Shown piece after piece: positions 1 to 9,690 of a stretch of DNA of 64,000 bases. Source of the DNA: Spiribacter salilacus (GTDB lineage Bacteria > Pseudomonadota > Gammaproteobacteria > Nitrococcales > Nitrococcaceae); assembly GCF_009649225.1 (NCBI RefSeq), contig NZ_WJPP01000001.1, positions 186,001 to 250,000 on the forward strand. The letters are read 5' to 3'. The notes beneath the pieces were generated by a model. The model was not told the DNA's origin, searched no databases, and worked only from the letters and a program-made list of their open reading frames with translations. The position numbers were made by a program, and so were the translations under genes. Every line of letters starts with the position of its first letter. Position 1 is the stretch's first letter.

Positions 1-1906
1 ATTTTTCTGGCTTTGTCTCGTCCGTACTAGAGGTACGTCGTGAACCACCACGGCTTCGCCGCTGACCACTGCTACCCGTGCTGCGAGTATTACCGCTCCC
101 ACTGCGACGGCGGCGATTGCCGCTTTGAGCCGTTTTCTCTCCCGAGGCACCAGACTCTTCTGTGGTTTTAGTCTCCGCAGCAGTTTCCGTTGCGCTCTGC
201 GCATCGTCACCGCTTACTAAGCGCCGCAACCAACCCAAAAGCCCCGGGCCATGCGGCGTTTCGGAGGCCTCGGTGGCGGTTGCCTTTGCAGACGGCACTG
301 GGGGGCCAGGCCGAATGCTTTTTACCGCTGGCGTCTCAGCGCGAGCTCGTTCTGCGGTGAGGAGGGTCTCAGCAACGCTTGGGCCTTCATCTTCGTCAGT
401 CAGCTTGTAACTCGTCTGTTCCTCGGCATCCTCGTCACTCCGCAGACGCTGCAATTCATAGTTCGGTGTTTCTAGGCGACGATTCGGGATGAGTAAAACC
501 TCAATGCCATTCCGCTCTTCAATCGCCCCTAAGATGCTGCGCTTTTCGTTGAGTAGAAACGTTGCAACATCAACCGGCAATTGGGCAAGCACTTTCCCGG
601 TTTTTTCCTTCATTGCCTCTTCTTCGATGATGCGAAGCACCGAGAGCGCTAGCGACTCAACGCTGCGCACTGTGCCTTGACCGCTACAGCGACTGCAAAC
701 CTCGAGGGCAGACTCGCCCAGCGATGAACGCAAGCGCTGTCTCGACATTTCTAATAGTCCAAACCGAGAAATGCGACCAAGCTGAACCCGTGCACGATCT
801 TGCTTAACAGCCTCGCGCAGACAGTTTTCGACCTCACGTTGGTTGCGGCTTGGCCCCATATCAATGAAGTCGATGACGATCAGCCCGCCAAGGTCACGAA
901 GGCGAAGCTGTCGCGCAATCTCTTCGGCGGCCTCGGTATTCGTGCGTAGGGCTGTTTCTTCAATATCGGCGCCTTTGGTGGCACGTGCAGAGTTAATATC
1001 AATCGATATCAACGCCTCGGTGTGGTCAATGACAATGATGCCACCGCTAGGGAGGCGCACCTCACGCTGGAAGGCGGATTCTATTTGGCTTTCGATTTGA
1101 TACCGGCTAAACAGTGGCACCCGGTCATCATAGAACTTTAATTTTTGAAGGTTATGCGGCATAACTTGTTGCACAAACTCACGCGCGCGCTCAAACACTT
1201 CACGATCATCAACCAAAATTTCGCCAATATCGGCGCGAAGGTAATCTCGCAGCGCACGGATAATGACGTTACTTTCTTGATAGACCAAAAAAGGGGCCGG
1301 CTGCTTTTCAACTGCGTTGCCAACCGCCGTCCATAAATTAATGAGATAGTCCAAATCCCATTGCAGCTCTTCACTACTGCGGCCAACGCCGGCAGTGCGA
1401 ACAATTAGCCCCATTCCCTCGGGGATCTCCAGGTCACGAAGCGCATCGCGAATCTCATTGCGCTCTGAACCTTCAATACGACGTGAAACACCCCCAGCGC
1501 GTGGGTTGTTGGGCATCAGGACGAGATACCGCCCAGCCAAACTGACAAACGTGGTTAGTGCTGCGCCTTTATTGCCACGTTCTTCTTTTTCTACTTGAAC
1601 GACAATTTCCTGACCTTCCTTGATCACATCGGCGATAGAGACCTTGGAAAGATCAGTTTTATCAGTAGCTTGGAAGTATTCCTTCGCAATTTCTTTGAAG
1701 GGAAGAAACCCATGGCGCTCAGAGCCATACTGAACAAACGCCGCCTCTAAGCTGGGTTCTACTCGCGTAATGCGGCCTTTATAGATGTTGGCTTTTTTAC
1801 GCTCTCTAGCAGGAGTTTCGATATCCAAATCGAATAGGGATTGGCCATCGACCAGTGCGACACGCAACTCTTCTGGCTGCGTGGCGTTGACTAACATTCT
1901 TTTCAT
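1..1906 (-). CDS. rne: Ribonuclease E, N-terminal 635 residues (runs off the window edge)
   Basis: Endoribonuclease of the RNA degradosome, acting in mRNA decay and rRNA/tRNA maturation at the inner membrane. The reading frame stays open to base 1, so the C-terminal scaffold is cut by the window. The start is the ATG at 1906 ([13 protein letters not shown]), preceded by GGAG 11 nt upstream. The catalytic aspartates fall at residues 303 ([10 protein letters not shown]) and 346 (IVIDFIDM), and the zinc-link cysteines at 404 and 407 ([11 protein letters not shown]), the same numbering as E. coli. The last visible residues are Arg/Ser/Gly-rich, as expected at the start of the RNA-binding arm. rne is read away from the flavoenzyme gene at 2334. 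Recognition of the family is certain; the total length is unknown. Confidence 0.97.
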   Translation of the reverse strand, partial: MKRMLVNATQPEELRVALVDGQSLFDLDIETPARERKKANIYKGRITRVEPSLEAAFVQYGSERHGFLPFKEIAKEYFQATDKTDLSKVSIADVIKEGQEIVVQVEKEERGNKGAALTTFVSLAGRYLVLMPNNPRAGGVSRRIEGSERNEIRDALRDLEIPEGMGLIVRTAGVGRSSEELQWDLDYLINLWTAVGNAVEKQPAPFLVYQESNVIIRALRDYLRADIGEILVDDREVFERAREFVQQVMPHNLQKLKFYDDRVPLFSRYQIESQIESAFQREVRLPSGGIIVIDHTEALISIDINSARATKGADIEETALRTNTEAAEEIARQLRLRDLGGLIVIDFIDMGPSRNQREVENCLREAVKQDRARVQLGRISRFGLLEMSRQRLRSSLGESALEVCSRCSGQGTVRSVESLALSVLRIIEEEAMKEKTGKVLAQLPVDVATFLLNEKRSILGAIEERNGIEVLLIPNRRLETPNYELQRLRSDEDAEEQTSYKLTDEDEGPSVAETLLTAERARAETPAVKSIRPGPPVPSAKATATEASETPHGPGLLGWLRRLVSGDDAQSATETAAETKTTEESGASGEKTAQSGNRRRRSGSGNTRSTGSSGQRRSRGGSRRTSSTDETKPEK

Positions 1907-2152
1907 GCCGAGTTGTTCTCCGGCGACTGCCCTGAGCCCCCGCCAGCGACAGCAGCCAGCCGGCGCCATGCGGCATAAAAGCAGCAGGCGTCAACGGTCT
2001 TTCCACAGCGAGCGCGAGCTCGGGGAGTAGGGTGCATATTCGCAAGGCTAAGGGACCCGTCATGGGGTATCCATTTGCGGGCGCCAAGGCAGGCGCGTTG
2101 TTAAGTTCAATGCAGGGCCGGCACCATACCGCCCCCGCGAGCATTCTTCTTT
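1907..2152 (-). other. Untranslated leader of rne, remainder of the 427-bp gap
   Basis: The gap between rne and the flavoenzyme gene runs 1907-2333. I see no credible gene in it. An open frame on the minus strand (1806-2258) enters rne out of frame and has no recognisable sequence. The part nearest rne is best read as its mRNA leader; the part from 2207 to 2333 must hold the promoter for the flavoenzyme gene, but I find no convincing -35/-10 pair there. Confidence 0.4.
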
Positions 2153-2206
2153 CTATCGGTAAACCGACAGCGGTGGATGATAGCACTACTGAGGGGTGTT
2201 TCACAA
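2153..2206 (-). promoter_or_regulatory. rne promoter and 5'-terminal stem-loop
   Basis: On the minus strand a TTGTGA -35 (2201-2206) and a TATCAT -10 (2177-2182) are separated by 18 bp. The -10 is extended (TGC directly before it). Transcription would begin near 2170, exactly at an inverted repeat (2153-2170; 7 bp stem with one G-U pair, TTTA loop). This gives a leader of about 264 nt before the rne ATG. Long leaders with stem-loops are known to carry RNase E autoregulation in E. coli; similarity here is by position only. Confidence 0.55.
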
Positions 2207-2333
2207 AGGGCAGGCGCGCGGGCTCGAGATGGCGCTGAGATACAATCGGCGGTCGCATTTAAGCCAGTTGCTATGGTCGCGTGACGCGTACGCTCAGACT
2301 ATTATTAAACCCTGACTCATACAGGAGAGAGGC

Positions 2334-4898
2334 ATGGCGGAGTTTCCGAGCAAAGCGCGTGTTGTGATTATCGGCCATGGCGGAATCGTCGGCGCCTCTG
2401 TGGCGCATCACCTGATTGAGCGGGGATGGACGGATATCGTGGGAATCGATAAAAGCGGGGTTCCCACGGATATCGGCTCGACAGCGCATGCCTCTGATTT
2501 CTGTTATGCCACAGCGCATGACCGAATGACCTGTTACACCACCCTGTACAGTATTGAGTTTTTTGCAGCTCGTGACCGTTACGCACGGGTTGGTGGGTTA
2601 GAAGTGGCGCGAGTCGGTGATGACGAGCGCATGGCCGAGTTAAAGCGCAAAGTCAGTTCAGGTCGGGCATTTGGCACTAACGCAATGATGATTAGCGCGG
2701 CCGAGGCGAAGGCGCGTTTCCCATTACTAGAAGAGAGCGTGATACAAGGGGCGCTATGGGATCCAGATGCAGGCCTCGTTAAGCCTCGCTCACAGATTGT
2801 GACCGGCGAGCTCATTGACGAGGCTATCGCCAGTGGACACTTCAGCTCGTGGGCCAATACGCCCTGTACCGGATTACATATTGAGGATGGAAGAATCCGT
2901 GGGGTTGATACCGAAAGAGGGCGAATCGAGGCCGAGTATGTAGTGGTTTGCGCTGGGCTCTGGGGGCGTTTAATTGCTGAGATGGCAGGTGAAGATCTGC
3001 CGGTAATGCCTGTTGATCATCCACTGACCTTTTTTGGACCGTACGAAGAATTTGCGGGCACCGGCAAAGATATCGGCTACCCATTACTCCGCGATCAAGG
3101 TAACTCTGCTTATTTGCGAGATACAGGAGACCCCAAAACACCCGAAGGTGGGCAAATTGAGTGGGGTTACTACGAGGAAAATGCGCCGCGTCTGGTGCAT
3201 CCGCGTGATCTGCTAGAAAAAGAGCAGGCTAGGCTATCGCCCTCTCAACGTGACCTTGAAATTGAGCAAATCATGGATCCGCTCGAGCGCGCCATGGAGC
3301 TAACGCCAATTTTGGCAGAGTTGGGTTATGACGAGAAACGTTCATTTAACGGTCTTTTGCAGGTCACCTCAGACGGCGGGCCCTCCATCGGGGAGTCACC
3401 TTCCATTCGTGGGCTTTGGTATGCCGTCTCTGTCTGGGTAAAAGACGGGCCTGGTACCGGTAAGGTGGTGGCCGACTGGATGACGGATGGCCGCACTGAA
3501 GTTGATCATCATGGAATTGATACAGCCCGCCATTATCCCTTTCAAAGGGATGAGAAATTCATCCATGACCGGTGTTTTGAAACGGCGTTTAAGGTTTATA
3601 ACCCACCGGTCCATGACCGTGAGCCGTATAGCAAGGGCCGAGATCTTTTCCGCAGCCCATTTTGGGAGCGAGAAAAAGCACTTGGCGGGCATTTTATGGA
3701 GATTGCCGGCTGGGAGCGCGCACATGGCTACGCCAGCAATGAGGGATTATTAGACGTCTACGGGCAACAGGTGCCTGAGCGCCAAAATGAATGGGATGCT
3801 CGGCATTTTTGGCGGGTGTCCAATGCAGAGCAGCTTAAGCTGTCTGCAGATGTGGGCATGATCAATCTTTCGCACTTTTGCATTATCGATGTGCAGGGGC
3901 GTGATGCTGAGGCATTATTGGAGTATGCCTGCGTTGCCCGTGTGGGCGGTGACACCCCTATCGGCAAGGGTATCTACACCCATTTTCTCGACCACCTCGG
4001 TGGCGTAAGAGCCGATTTAACGGTCCTGCGCTTGGCCAACGACCATTACCGGGTCATAGACGGGGGTGATGCCGGGCATCGTGATTTGGTGTGGTTGCAG
4101 CGACTGGCCCAAGACCAAGGGCGAGACGTTGAAATATCAGAGCGCACCCAAGCCTATGGGTGCCTTGGCTTATGGGGCCCGAATGCCCGGAAAACCCTGC
4201 AATCAATTGCTAAAGACCCAGCCGGTCTAGAGCACACAGCATTCCCGTTTGCATCATTCCGTGAAATTAATATCGCTGGCATTTCGGTACTGGCATTCCG
4301 TATTTCTTATGTGGGTGAGCAAGGTTGGGAGCTCCATTTTAACTACGATGACGGCCTAGCCCTGTGGGATGCGTTGTATGCCAAAGGCGTCACGCCAGTC
4401 GGAATCGAAACCTACGCCAATAGCCGGCGGCTTGAGAAGAGCCTGCGTTTGCAAAATGCTGACCTACTAACGGATTACAACCTACTCGAAGCTGATTTGG
4501 CTCGCCCCAAAGTCAAACCGGTCGAATTCCATGGGCAGGCGGCCTATCTTGAGCAACGAGCCAGAGCCCATCAGCCCGCCATGCTGTGTACGTTGGTTAT
4601 GGACGACAATCGGGATGCCAACGGCATGGCGCGTTACCCATTGGGCAATTTGCCTATCATCGATCCGAAGAGTGGCGAGGTGTTGGTTGATGAGCTGGGG
4701 CGTCGCTCTTACACAACCAGTATTGCTTACGGGCCAAGTGTGGGCAAAAACATTATGTTGGCCTATCTGCCGTGGGCGTATTGCCATGTCGGCCAGTTGT
4801 TGCAGATGGAATATTTTAACGAAGCTTACCCTGTTAGCGTGGCGGCGGTGGGCTATCAGTCCTTATATGATCCGCAAAACGAAAAACCACGTGCGTAA
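2334..4898 (+). CDS. Dimethylglycine/sarcosine dehydrogenase-like flavoprotein with GcvT-like C-terminal half
   Basis: 854 residues, the usual length for the DMGDH family: an N-terminal FAD oxidoreductase (DAO fold, about 1-430) and a C-terminal folate-binding aminomethyltransferase region (GcvT-like, about 470-840). The family oxidatively demethylates N-methyl amines and hands the methyl carbon to tetrahydrofolate. The FAD loop reads VVIIGHGGIVGAS (residues 10-22), one residue longer than the textbook GxGxxG. His52 (GSTAHASDF) sits where DMGDH enzymes carry the histidine that binds FAD covalently. The ATG is preceded by AGGAGAGAGG. It is convergent with ETF-QO 21 bp away, and DMGDH of mitochondria donates electrons to ETF, which supports the assignment. 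The exact substrate cannot be read from the sequence. Confidence 0.82.
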   Translation: MAEFPSKARVVIIGHGGIVGASVAHHLIERGWTDIVGIDKSGVPTDIGSTAHASDFCYATAHDRMTCYTTLYSIEFFAARDRYARVGGLEVARVGDDERMAELKRKVSSGRAFGTNAMMISAAEAKARFPLLEESVIQGALWDPDAGLVKPRSQIVTGELIDEAIASGHFSSWANTPCTGLHIEDGRIRGVDTERGRIEAEYVVVCAGLWGRLIAEMAGEDLPVMPVDHPLTFFGPYEEFAGTGKDIGYPLLRDQGNSAYLRDTGDPKTPEGGQIEWGYYEENAPRLVHPRDLLEKEQARLSPSQRDLEIEQIMDPLERAMELTPILAELGYDEKRSFNGLLQVTSDGGPSIGESPSIRGLWYAVSVWVKDGPGTGKVVADWMTDGRTEVDHHGIDTARHYPFQRDEKFIHDRCFETAFKVYNPPVHDREPYSKGRDLFRSPFWEREKALGGHFMEIAGWERAHGYASNEGLLDVYGQQVPERQNEWDARHFWRVSNAEQLKLSADVGMINLSHFCIIDVQGRDAEALLEYACVARVGGDTPIGKGIYTHFLDHLGGVRADLTVLRLANDHYRVIDGGDAGHRDLVWLQRLAQDQGRDVEISERTQAYGCLGLWGPNARKTLQSIAKDPAGLEHTAFPFASFREINIAGISVLAFRISYVGEQGWELHFNYDDGLALWDALYAKGVTPVGIETYANSRRLEKSLRLQNADLLTDYNLLEADLARPKVKPVEFHGQAAYLEQRARAHQPAMLCTLVMDDNRDANGMARYPLGNLPIIDPKSGEVLVDELGRRSYTTSIAYGPSVGKNIMLAYLPWAYCHVGQLLQMEYFNEAYPVSVAAVGYQSLYDPQNEKPRA

Positions 4899-4919
4899 CT
4901 GCAAGGGGCCTAAGCTTAT

Positions 4920-6572
4920 TCACATATTGGGATAACTTGGGCCGCCACCACCCTCTGGGGCCACCCAGGTAATGTTTTGGGTGGGATCTTTGATATCGCA
5001 GGTTTTACAGTGAATGCAGTTTTGCGCGTTTATCTGTAACTGCGCATCGCCTGACTCACTGGTCACAATCTCATAAACCCCGGCAGGGCAGTAGCGCTGC
5101 GCAGGCTCATCATATAGAGCCAAGTTGTGGCGAATCGGGATGCTGGCATCCGCGAGAGTCAGATGACAAGGCTGATCTTCTTCATGATTTGTATTGGTTA
5201 AGAAGACGCTTGAATTTCTGTCAAACGTTAAAACCCCATCTGGCTTAGGATAGTCAATCTTCGGCATCTCTGCGGCGGGTTTAAGCCGCTCATGATCGGG
5301 ATGTTGATGATGCAACGTCCACGGCAATTTGCCGTGAAAGAGTTTCAGATCGATGCCAGCATAAAGACCACCGAGCACCATTCCCCATCGTGCGGTGGCA
5401 GGGCGCAGATTGCGCGCTGCATGCAGCTCTTGATAAACCCAAGATGCCTTAAACCGCTGCGGATAAGCACTGAGCGTAGGGGTGGCTGCCGCATCAGGCT
5501 GTAACGCCTCGGCAACGGCTTCTGCCGCTAACATGCCAGTTTTCATGGCCGTATGATTGCCTTTGATTTTAGCGACATTCAAGAATCCCGCGGCGCAGCC
5601 AATTAGCGCGCCACCGGGGAACGCAAGCTTGGGTATCGACTGCAGCCCACCTTCATTTAATGCTCTTGCCCCGTAGGCAACCCGCTTAGCGCCCGCAAAG
5701 GTGTTGCGAACGCGTGGGTGGGTTTTGAATCGCTGGAACTCGTTAAATGGATCAAGGTGCGGGTTCTGATAATCCAAGCCCACCACATAACCCACATAAA
5801 CCTGGTTATTCTCAAGATGATACATAAAAGAACCACCCCAAGTTGTTGTATCCATTGGCCAACCGGCGGTATGCACCACCAGTCCAGGCTGATGATTCTC
5901 AGGCGCTACTTCCCAGAGTTCTTTAAAACCGATGCCATAGGTTTGGGGGTCTACACCATCACGCAAACCAAACTTGGCCTCTAGCTGTTTGCTTAAATGC
6001 CCACGGCAACCCTCGGCAAAAAGGGTGTAACGCGCATGCAGCTCCATCCCAGGCTCATGGTTAGGTTTAGGCTGGCCTTCTCGGTCGAGGCCCATGTCAC
6101 CGGTAGCAACTCCATAGACTGCTCCGTTCTGATCAAATAATACTTCGGCAGCAGCAAACCCCGGGTAAATTTCTACGCCCAGTGCTTCGGCTTGCTCAGC
6201 CAGCCAGCGACAGACATTGCCCATGGAAACAATGTAATTGCCCGCATTATGCAGTTGTTTGGGGAGTAGGGCGTTGGGAACCGTCAATGCTCGCTTCTCT
6301 GTCAGAAGCATAAATTGATCTTTTGTAACGGGGGTATGCAATGGTGCGCCCCGTTCTTGCCAGTCTGGCAATAGCTCATTAAGCGCGCGGGTTTCAAGAA
6401 TAGCCCCAGATAAAATGTGGGCGCCAACCTCTGAGCCTTTCTCCAGCACGCAGACCCGGATATCCTGTTGCGCCTGAGCAGCTAATTGACGCAGCCGTAT
6501 GGCAGCCGATAACCCAGCAGGGCCCGCGCCTACGATCACGACGTCAAATTCCATTGCCTCACGTTCGCTCAT
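4920..6572 (-). CDS. Electron transfer flavoprotein:ubiquinone oxidoreductase
   Basis: Single-chain ETF-QO of 550 residues, as in bacteria and mitochondria. It passes electrons from reduced ETF to ubiquinone at the inner membrane. The N-terminus has a dinucleotide-binding loop ([14 protein letters not shown]). The C-terminus has the 4Fe-4S ligands: one Cys in [10 protein letters not shown] and the [12 protein letters not shown] cluster, ending in PSYPNM. No etfA/etfB is in the window. The initiating ATG has no clear Shine-Dalgarno; an in-frame ATG six codons later is possible but has its GAGG too close. Its partner by position is the convergent flavoenzyme at 2334. Confidence 0.95.
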   Translation of the reverse strand: MSEREAMEFDVVIVGAGPAGLSAAIRLRQLAAQAQQDIRVCVLEKGSEVGAHILSGAILETRALNELLPDWQERGAPLHTPVTKDQFMLLTEKRALTVPNALLPKQLHNAGNYIVSMGNVCRWLAEQAEALGVEIYPGFAAAEVLFDQNGAVYGVATGDMGLDREGQPKPNHEPGMELHARYTLFAEGCRGHLSKQLEAKFGLRDGVDPQTYGIGFKELWEVAPENHQPGLVVHTAGWPMDTTTWGGSFMYHLENNQVYVGYVVGLDYQNPHLDPFNEFQRFKTHPRVRNTFAGAKRVAYGARALNEGGLQSIPKLAFPGGALIGCAAGFLNVAKIKGNHTAMKTGMLAAEAVAEALQPDAAATPTLSAYPQRFKASWVYQELHAARNLRPATARWGMVLGGLYAGIDLKLFHGKLPWTLHHQHPDHERLKPAAEMPKIDYPKPDGVLTFDRNSSVFLTNTNHEEDQPCHLTLADASIPIRHNLALYDEPAQRYCPAGVYEIVTSESGDAQLQINAQNCIHCKTCDIKDPTQNITWVAPEGGGGPSYPNM

Positions 6573-6627
6573 GGTTTGAGTTTGCCGCAGCGATACGCCA
6601 CGAACAACTCTTTTGGAGGCCCTAAAC

Positions 6628-7554
6628 TTGGCCAGTGTCGAATATGTCGTAATTAGTGAAGAATTTGCCGGTCAGCGTATCGATAACTACCTCCTACGCA
6701 TACTTAAAGGTGTTCCAAAGACGCGGATTTATCGGCTGTTGCGCAAGGGTGAGGTGCGCGTCAATGGTGGACGCATCGGCCCGAGTTATCGTTTAGCGAC
6801 AGACGATAAAATTCGTGTGCCGCCCGTGCGGCGGGCGGAGGCCGAGCCGATAACCCCCTCGGTACGAATTACCGACCGTCTGGATGCGGCAATTCTCTAC
6901 GAAGACGACCGATTAATGGTGTTAAATAAGCCATCTGGACTCGCAGTGCATGGCGGCTCTGGTTTGGCTTACGGGGTGATTGAGGCGCTACGAGATTCTC
7001 GCCCCGATCTTCCATTCCTTGATTTGGCGCATCGATTAGACCGTGACACGAGTGGATGTTTGGTCATCGCGAAACGCCGGTCTGCTTTGCGCCGCTTAAA
7101 TGAGGCATTTAAAAATCATACCGTGGTCAAAGAGTACATCGCGTTGCTACATGGCGAGGTAAAGTGGCAGAAAAAAACGGTAACGGTTGCACTGAAAGCA
7201 GTGGCGGGGCCGGGAGGCGAGCGGACTATGCAGCCTGATGAGACAGGGTTAAGCGCTAGAACTGACTTTTTTCGTGAAGCAATCTACCCCGGGTGTAGTT
7301 TGGTTCGGGTGCGATTGCACACCGGACGAATGCATCAAATTCGTGCGCATGCGCAGTATTTAGGGCATCCGGTTGTCATGGATCGGCGTTATGGGAATCC
7401 ATCAGCCGACAAACGGTTTCGCAACTTGCGCCTGCGCCGGTTATTTTTACATGCCAGTCGCATTCAATTTGAAATTGATGGTGGACCACCCGTTGACGTG
7501 GCTGCACCACTACCTAACGAGCTACTCGCTACGCAAAAAGGATTGAGCCAATGA
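6628..7554 (+). CDS. rluC: 23S rRNA pseudouridine synthase RluC
   Basis: Makes pseudouridines in 23S rRNA (955, 2504 and 2580 in E. coli). It has an N-terminal S4 RNA-binding domain ([20 protein letters not shown]) followed by the RluA-type catalytic domain with the HRLDRDTSG motif containing the catalytic Asp. I place the start at the TTG at 6628 because a perfect GGAGG (6615-6619) lies 8 nt upstream. An in-frame TTG at 6613 overlaps that same site and would add five residues. The resulting N-terminus ([20 protein letters not shown]) matches the family. The stop overlaps the sppA start (ATGA), so the two are translationally coupled. 308 residues. Confidence 0.95.
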   Translation: MASVEYVVISEEFAGQRIDNYLLRILKGVPKTRIYRLLRKGEVRVNGGRIGPSYRLATDDKIRVPPVRRAEAEPITPSVRITDRLDAAILYEDDRLMVLNKPSGLAVHGGSGLAYGVIEALRDSRPDLPFLDLAHRLDRDTSGCLVIAKRRSALRRLNEAFKNHTVVKEYIALLHGEVKWQKKTVTVALKAVAGPGGERTMQPDETGLSARTDFFREAIYPGCSLVRVRLHTGRMHQIRAHAQYLGHPVVMDRRYGNPSADKRFRNLRLRRLFLHASRIQFEIDGGPPVDVAAPLPNELLATQKGLSQ

Positions 7555-8489
7555 GTGATGAAGACAACTGGACGCGTAATACATTGCGTGACATTGCACT
7601 TGAGGGCGTTAAAGAGCGCCGCAGAGCTAGACGCTGGGGCATTTTCTTTAAGCTGCTCTTAGTTGGTTATATCGGCGGCATGAGCATCCTCGCGTTTTTA
7701 CCTAGTGGGGTACTCACCACGGAAACAGCAACCGGACCCCATGCAGGGGTAGTGCGGCTGGAAGGTCCTATCATGGCCGATAGCCCCGCAAGCGCTACTA
7801 ACATTCTAGGCGCAATAGAAACGGCACTGAGCGTCAATGCAACTCGAGGTGTGATTTTAGAAATTAACAGCCCCGGAGGATCACCCGTCCAGTCAGGGCA
7901 GATCTTCAGGGGTATTAATGCGTTACAGGAGCAATATCCCAACAAACCCATCATCACTGTTGGTCAAGACATCATGGCGTCGGGTGCCTATTACTCCGCA
8001 GCAGCAACGGAAGAAATTTTTGTCGATCCGGCAAGTCTGGTTGGGTCAATTGGGGTGATATCACGTGGGTTTGGGTTTACGGAAGCTTTATCTCGGTTGG
8101 GAGTTGAGCGCCGAGTCTATAGCGCCGGAGACGAAAAAGCGGGACTCGATCCCTTTATGCCTGAAGACCCAGAGGCCATAGAGGACCTACAGACAATGCT
8201 CAACGAAATCCAACAACAGTTTGTGAGTGCCGTGCGGCAAGGGCGGGGTAATCGTCTAAACGAGCAGCAGGATGATCTATTTTCTGGACGAACCTGGACA
8301 GGGGAGCAAGCCGTTGATTTAGGACTGGCGGACGGGTTTGGCGATACCAAAGCCGTTGCGCAGATGCGTTTTGATACTGAGGAGATGGTTGATTACACCA
8401 CACCAAGGCCGTTGCTGGACCAACTCGTTGAACGAATTGGGGTTTCGCTGCGCCACGGGCTTTTCTCTTCGAGCTTTATGGCAAATTAA
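7551..8489 (+). CDS. sppA: Signal peptide peptidase SppA-type serine protease (S49)
   Basis: 312-residue membrane-anchored S49 peptidase of the short, single-domain kind. It has one transmembrane segment at about 30-50. The nucleophile Ser144 lies in MASGAYYSAA and the general-base Lys196 in AGDEKAGLDPF. Their spacing of 52 residues equals the Ser147/Lys199 pair of B. subtilis SppA. Members cleave left-over signal peptides in the membrane. It follows rluC with a 4-nt overlap and its 3' end overlaps convergent maf by 14 nt. Insertion of sppA between rluC and maf is also seen in Pseudomonas. Confidence 0.92.
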   Translation: MSDEDNWTRNTLRDIALEGVKERRRARRWGIFFKLLLVGYIGGMSILAFLPSGVLTTETATGPHAGVVRLEGPIMADSPASATNILGAIETALSVNATRGVILEINSPGGSPVQSGQIFRGINALQEQYPNKPIITVGQDIMASGAYYSAAATEEIFVDPASLVGSIGVISRGFGFTEALSRLGVERRVYSAGDEKAGLDPFMPEDPEAIEDLQTMLNEIQQQFVSAVRQGRGNRLNEQQDDLFSGRTWTGEQAVDLGLADGFGDTKAVAQMRFDTEEMVDYTTPRPLLDQLVERIGVSLRHGLFSSSFMAN

Positions 8490-9054
8490 TGCCGGCTTGG
8501 GAGAGTAAACGGGTTAGTGCAATCAGTGGAAGGCCAATTAATGCGGTGGGATCGTCGCTATTAATTCGCTCAAAAAGAGTAATTCCGAGACCTTCGGCAC
8601 GAAAACTACCAGCACAGTCGAGTGGGGCATCTTTTTCTACATAGCGCGAGATAGCCTCTCGACTCAATGTGCGGAAATGCACGATGGTTGGCACTTGAGC
8701 CACCTGAATACGCCCTGAGTCTGGCTCGAGCACGGCTACAGCGGTATACAACGTGACAATTTGCCCGGACGCGTTAGCGAGCTGTTCGATTGCCCGTTCT
8801 TGGGTCTGTGGTTTGCCCAGTAGAATGCCCTGACACTCGCTGCATTGGTCAGAACCAATCACCACGGCATTCGGATGTCGCAAGGCAACCGTCTTGGCTT
8901 TTTCTCGAGCAAGCCGGCAGACATAGTCCTCTGCGGTTTCACCCGTTAACACCGCCTCGTCAATGCTTGGTGAATCTTGTTCAAATTGAATTCCAAGACG
9001 AGTTAGCAAATCGGCTCGATAATTTGAGCTTGATCCCAGTACCAAATCCCGCAC
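8476..9054 (-). CDS. Maf/YceF-family nucleoside triphosphate pyrophosphatase
   Basis: 192 residues, the family length. Begins at GTG (9054) with GGGAG 10 nt upstream. The opening MRDLVLGSSSNYRADLLTRL is the Maf phosphate-binding start, followed by SPSIDEAVLTGE, the REKAKTVA stretch and VIGSDQCSECQG. E. coli YceF, in the same neighbourhood, hydrolyses 7-methyl-GTP, which makes this the likeliest substrate, though specificity is not proven by sequence. It is the only minus-strand gene between rluC and the fab operon. Its own promoter must lie in 9055-9130, back to back with the yceD promoter. Confidence 0.92.
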   Translation of the reverse strand: MRDLVLGSSSNYRADLLTRLGIQFEQDSPSIDEAVLTGETAEDYVCRLAREKAKTVALRHPNAVVIGSDQCSECQGILLGKPQTQERAIEQLANASGQIVTLYTAVAVLEPDSGRIQVAQVPTIVHFRTLSREAISRYVEKDAPLDCAGSFRAEGLGITLFERINSDDPTALIGLPLIALTRLLSQAGINLP

Positions 9055-9130
9055 GAATTTCTTTCTCCCTTAATTAAAGTAATGATGATTGATCATAGAA
9101 ATGCTGCTCTGCAATACCTAATTATTGTTT

Positions 9131-9159
9131 TTGACAGTCACGCGTCGCCGCCTTACTAT
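9131..9159 (+). promoter_or_regulatory. Consensus-like sigma-70 promoter of the yceD-rpmF-plsX-fab operon
   Basis: A perfect TTGACA (9131-9136) and TACTAT (9154-9159) are separated by exactly 17 bp. The 40 bp upstream are AT-rich (TTAATTAAAG, TACCTAATTATTG), which would suit an UP element. The predicted transcription start is about 9166, only 3 nt before the yceD ATG at 9169, so the first gene would be almost leaderless. This is the best-matching promoter I see in the window. Confidence 0.75.
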
Positions 9160-9168
9160 GCGCGGTTA

Positions 9169-9681
9169 ATGTCGATTCAGCCGTTACCGCTTAAATTAGA
9201 CCTTACGCAGCTAGCAGTCGGTGATTATTGCTTTGCCGGGGTAGTAGACCCGCGGCCCATGGACCGAATCGCCGATAGGGCAACCGTTGCGGGTCCTATC
9301 GATGTGCAACTGCAAGTGGCAATCGGTAAACAGGTAGGAACGGCAGAAATTTTAGTTACAGGGCAGATACACGCACAGGCGACTATGCAGTGCGAACGTT
9401 GTCTTGGTAACGTACACGTAAGATTAGCTAGCGATTTTGAGCTTACGGTTGTCGACTCCGAAGAAGCGGCAGACGCATTACCGATGGATATCACGCCGGT
9501 AGTTGCAGAACGAGGCCAGCTGTCGGTCTTAACGCTGGTAGAAGATGAGCTAATACTGGCATTGCCAATAGTTGCAGTGCACGAGAAAGAAAACTGTTCA
9601 GGAACAGACTGGACAACAAGCTATCAAAAGCCACACCCAATGGCGGCTTTAGCTAAATTGAAAGATCAACAGGATAAATAG
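9169..9681 (+). CDS. yceD: YceD family protein (DUF177), 23S rRNA accumulation protein
   Basis: 170 residues. DUF177 proteins with two CxxC-like cysteines are almost always encoded next to rpmF and are linked to 23S rRNA accumulation and L32. Here ECERCLGNV carries the Cys pair, and the C-terminal block EDELILALPIVAVHE is the most conserved stretch. I use the ATG at 9169 (MSIQPLPLKLDLTQL), which aligns with E. coli YceD (MQKVKLPLTLDP). An upstream ATG at 9082 would add 29 residues encoded by the promoter region and is rejected. There is no Shine-Dalgarno; initiation probably occurs on a leaderless or nearly leaderless mRNA. rpmF follows 9 nt later. Confidence 0.9.
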   Translation: MSIQPLPLKLDLTQLAVGDYCFAGVVDPRPMDRIADRATVAGPIDVQLQVAIGKQVGTAEILVTGQIHAQATMQCERCLGNVHVRLASDFELTVVDSEEAADALPMDITPVVAERGQLSVLTLVEDELILALPIVAVHEKENCSGTDWTTSYQKPHPMAALAKLKDQQDK

Positions 9682-9690
9682 GACAACGTA

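Noticed and set aside
1806-2258. 150-codon open frame on the minus strand in the rne leader
   Set aside because: It crosses the likely rne promoter, enters rne out of frame and encodes no recognisable protein. It is better explained as untranslated leader.
9082-9168. N-terminal extension of YceD from the upstream ATG
   Set aside because: The added residues have no family counterpart and the region contains a near-consensus promoter.
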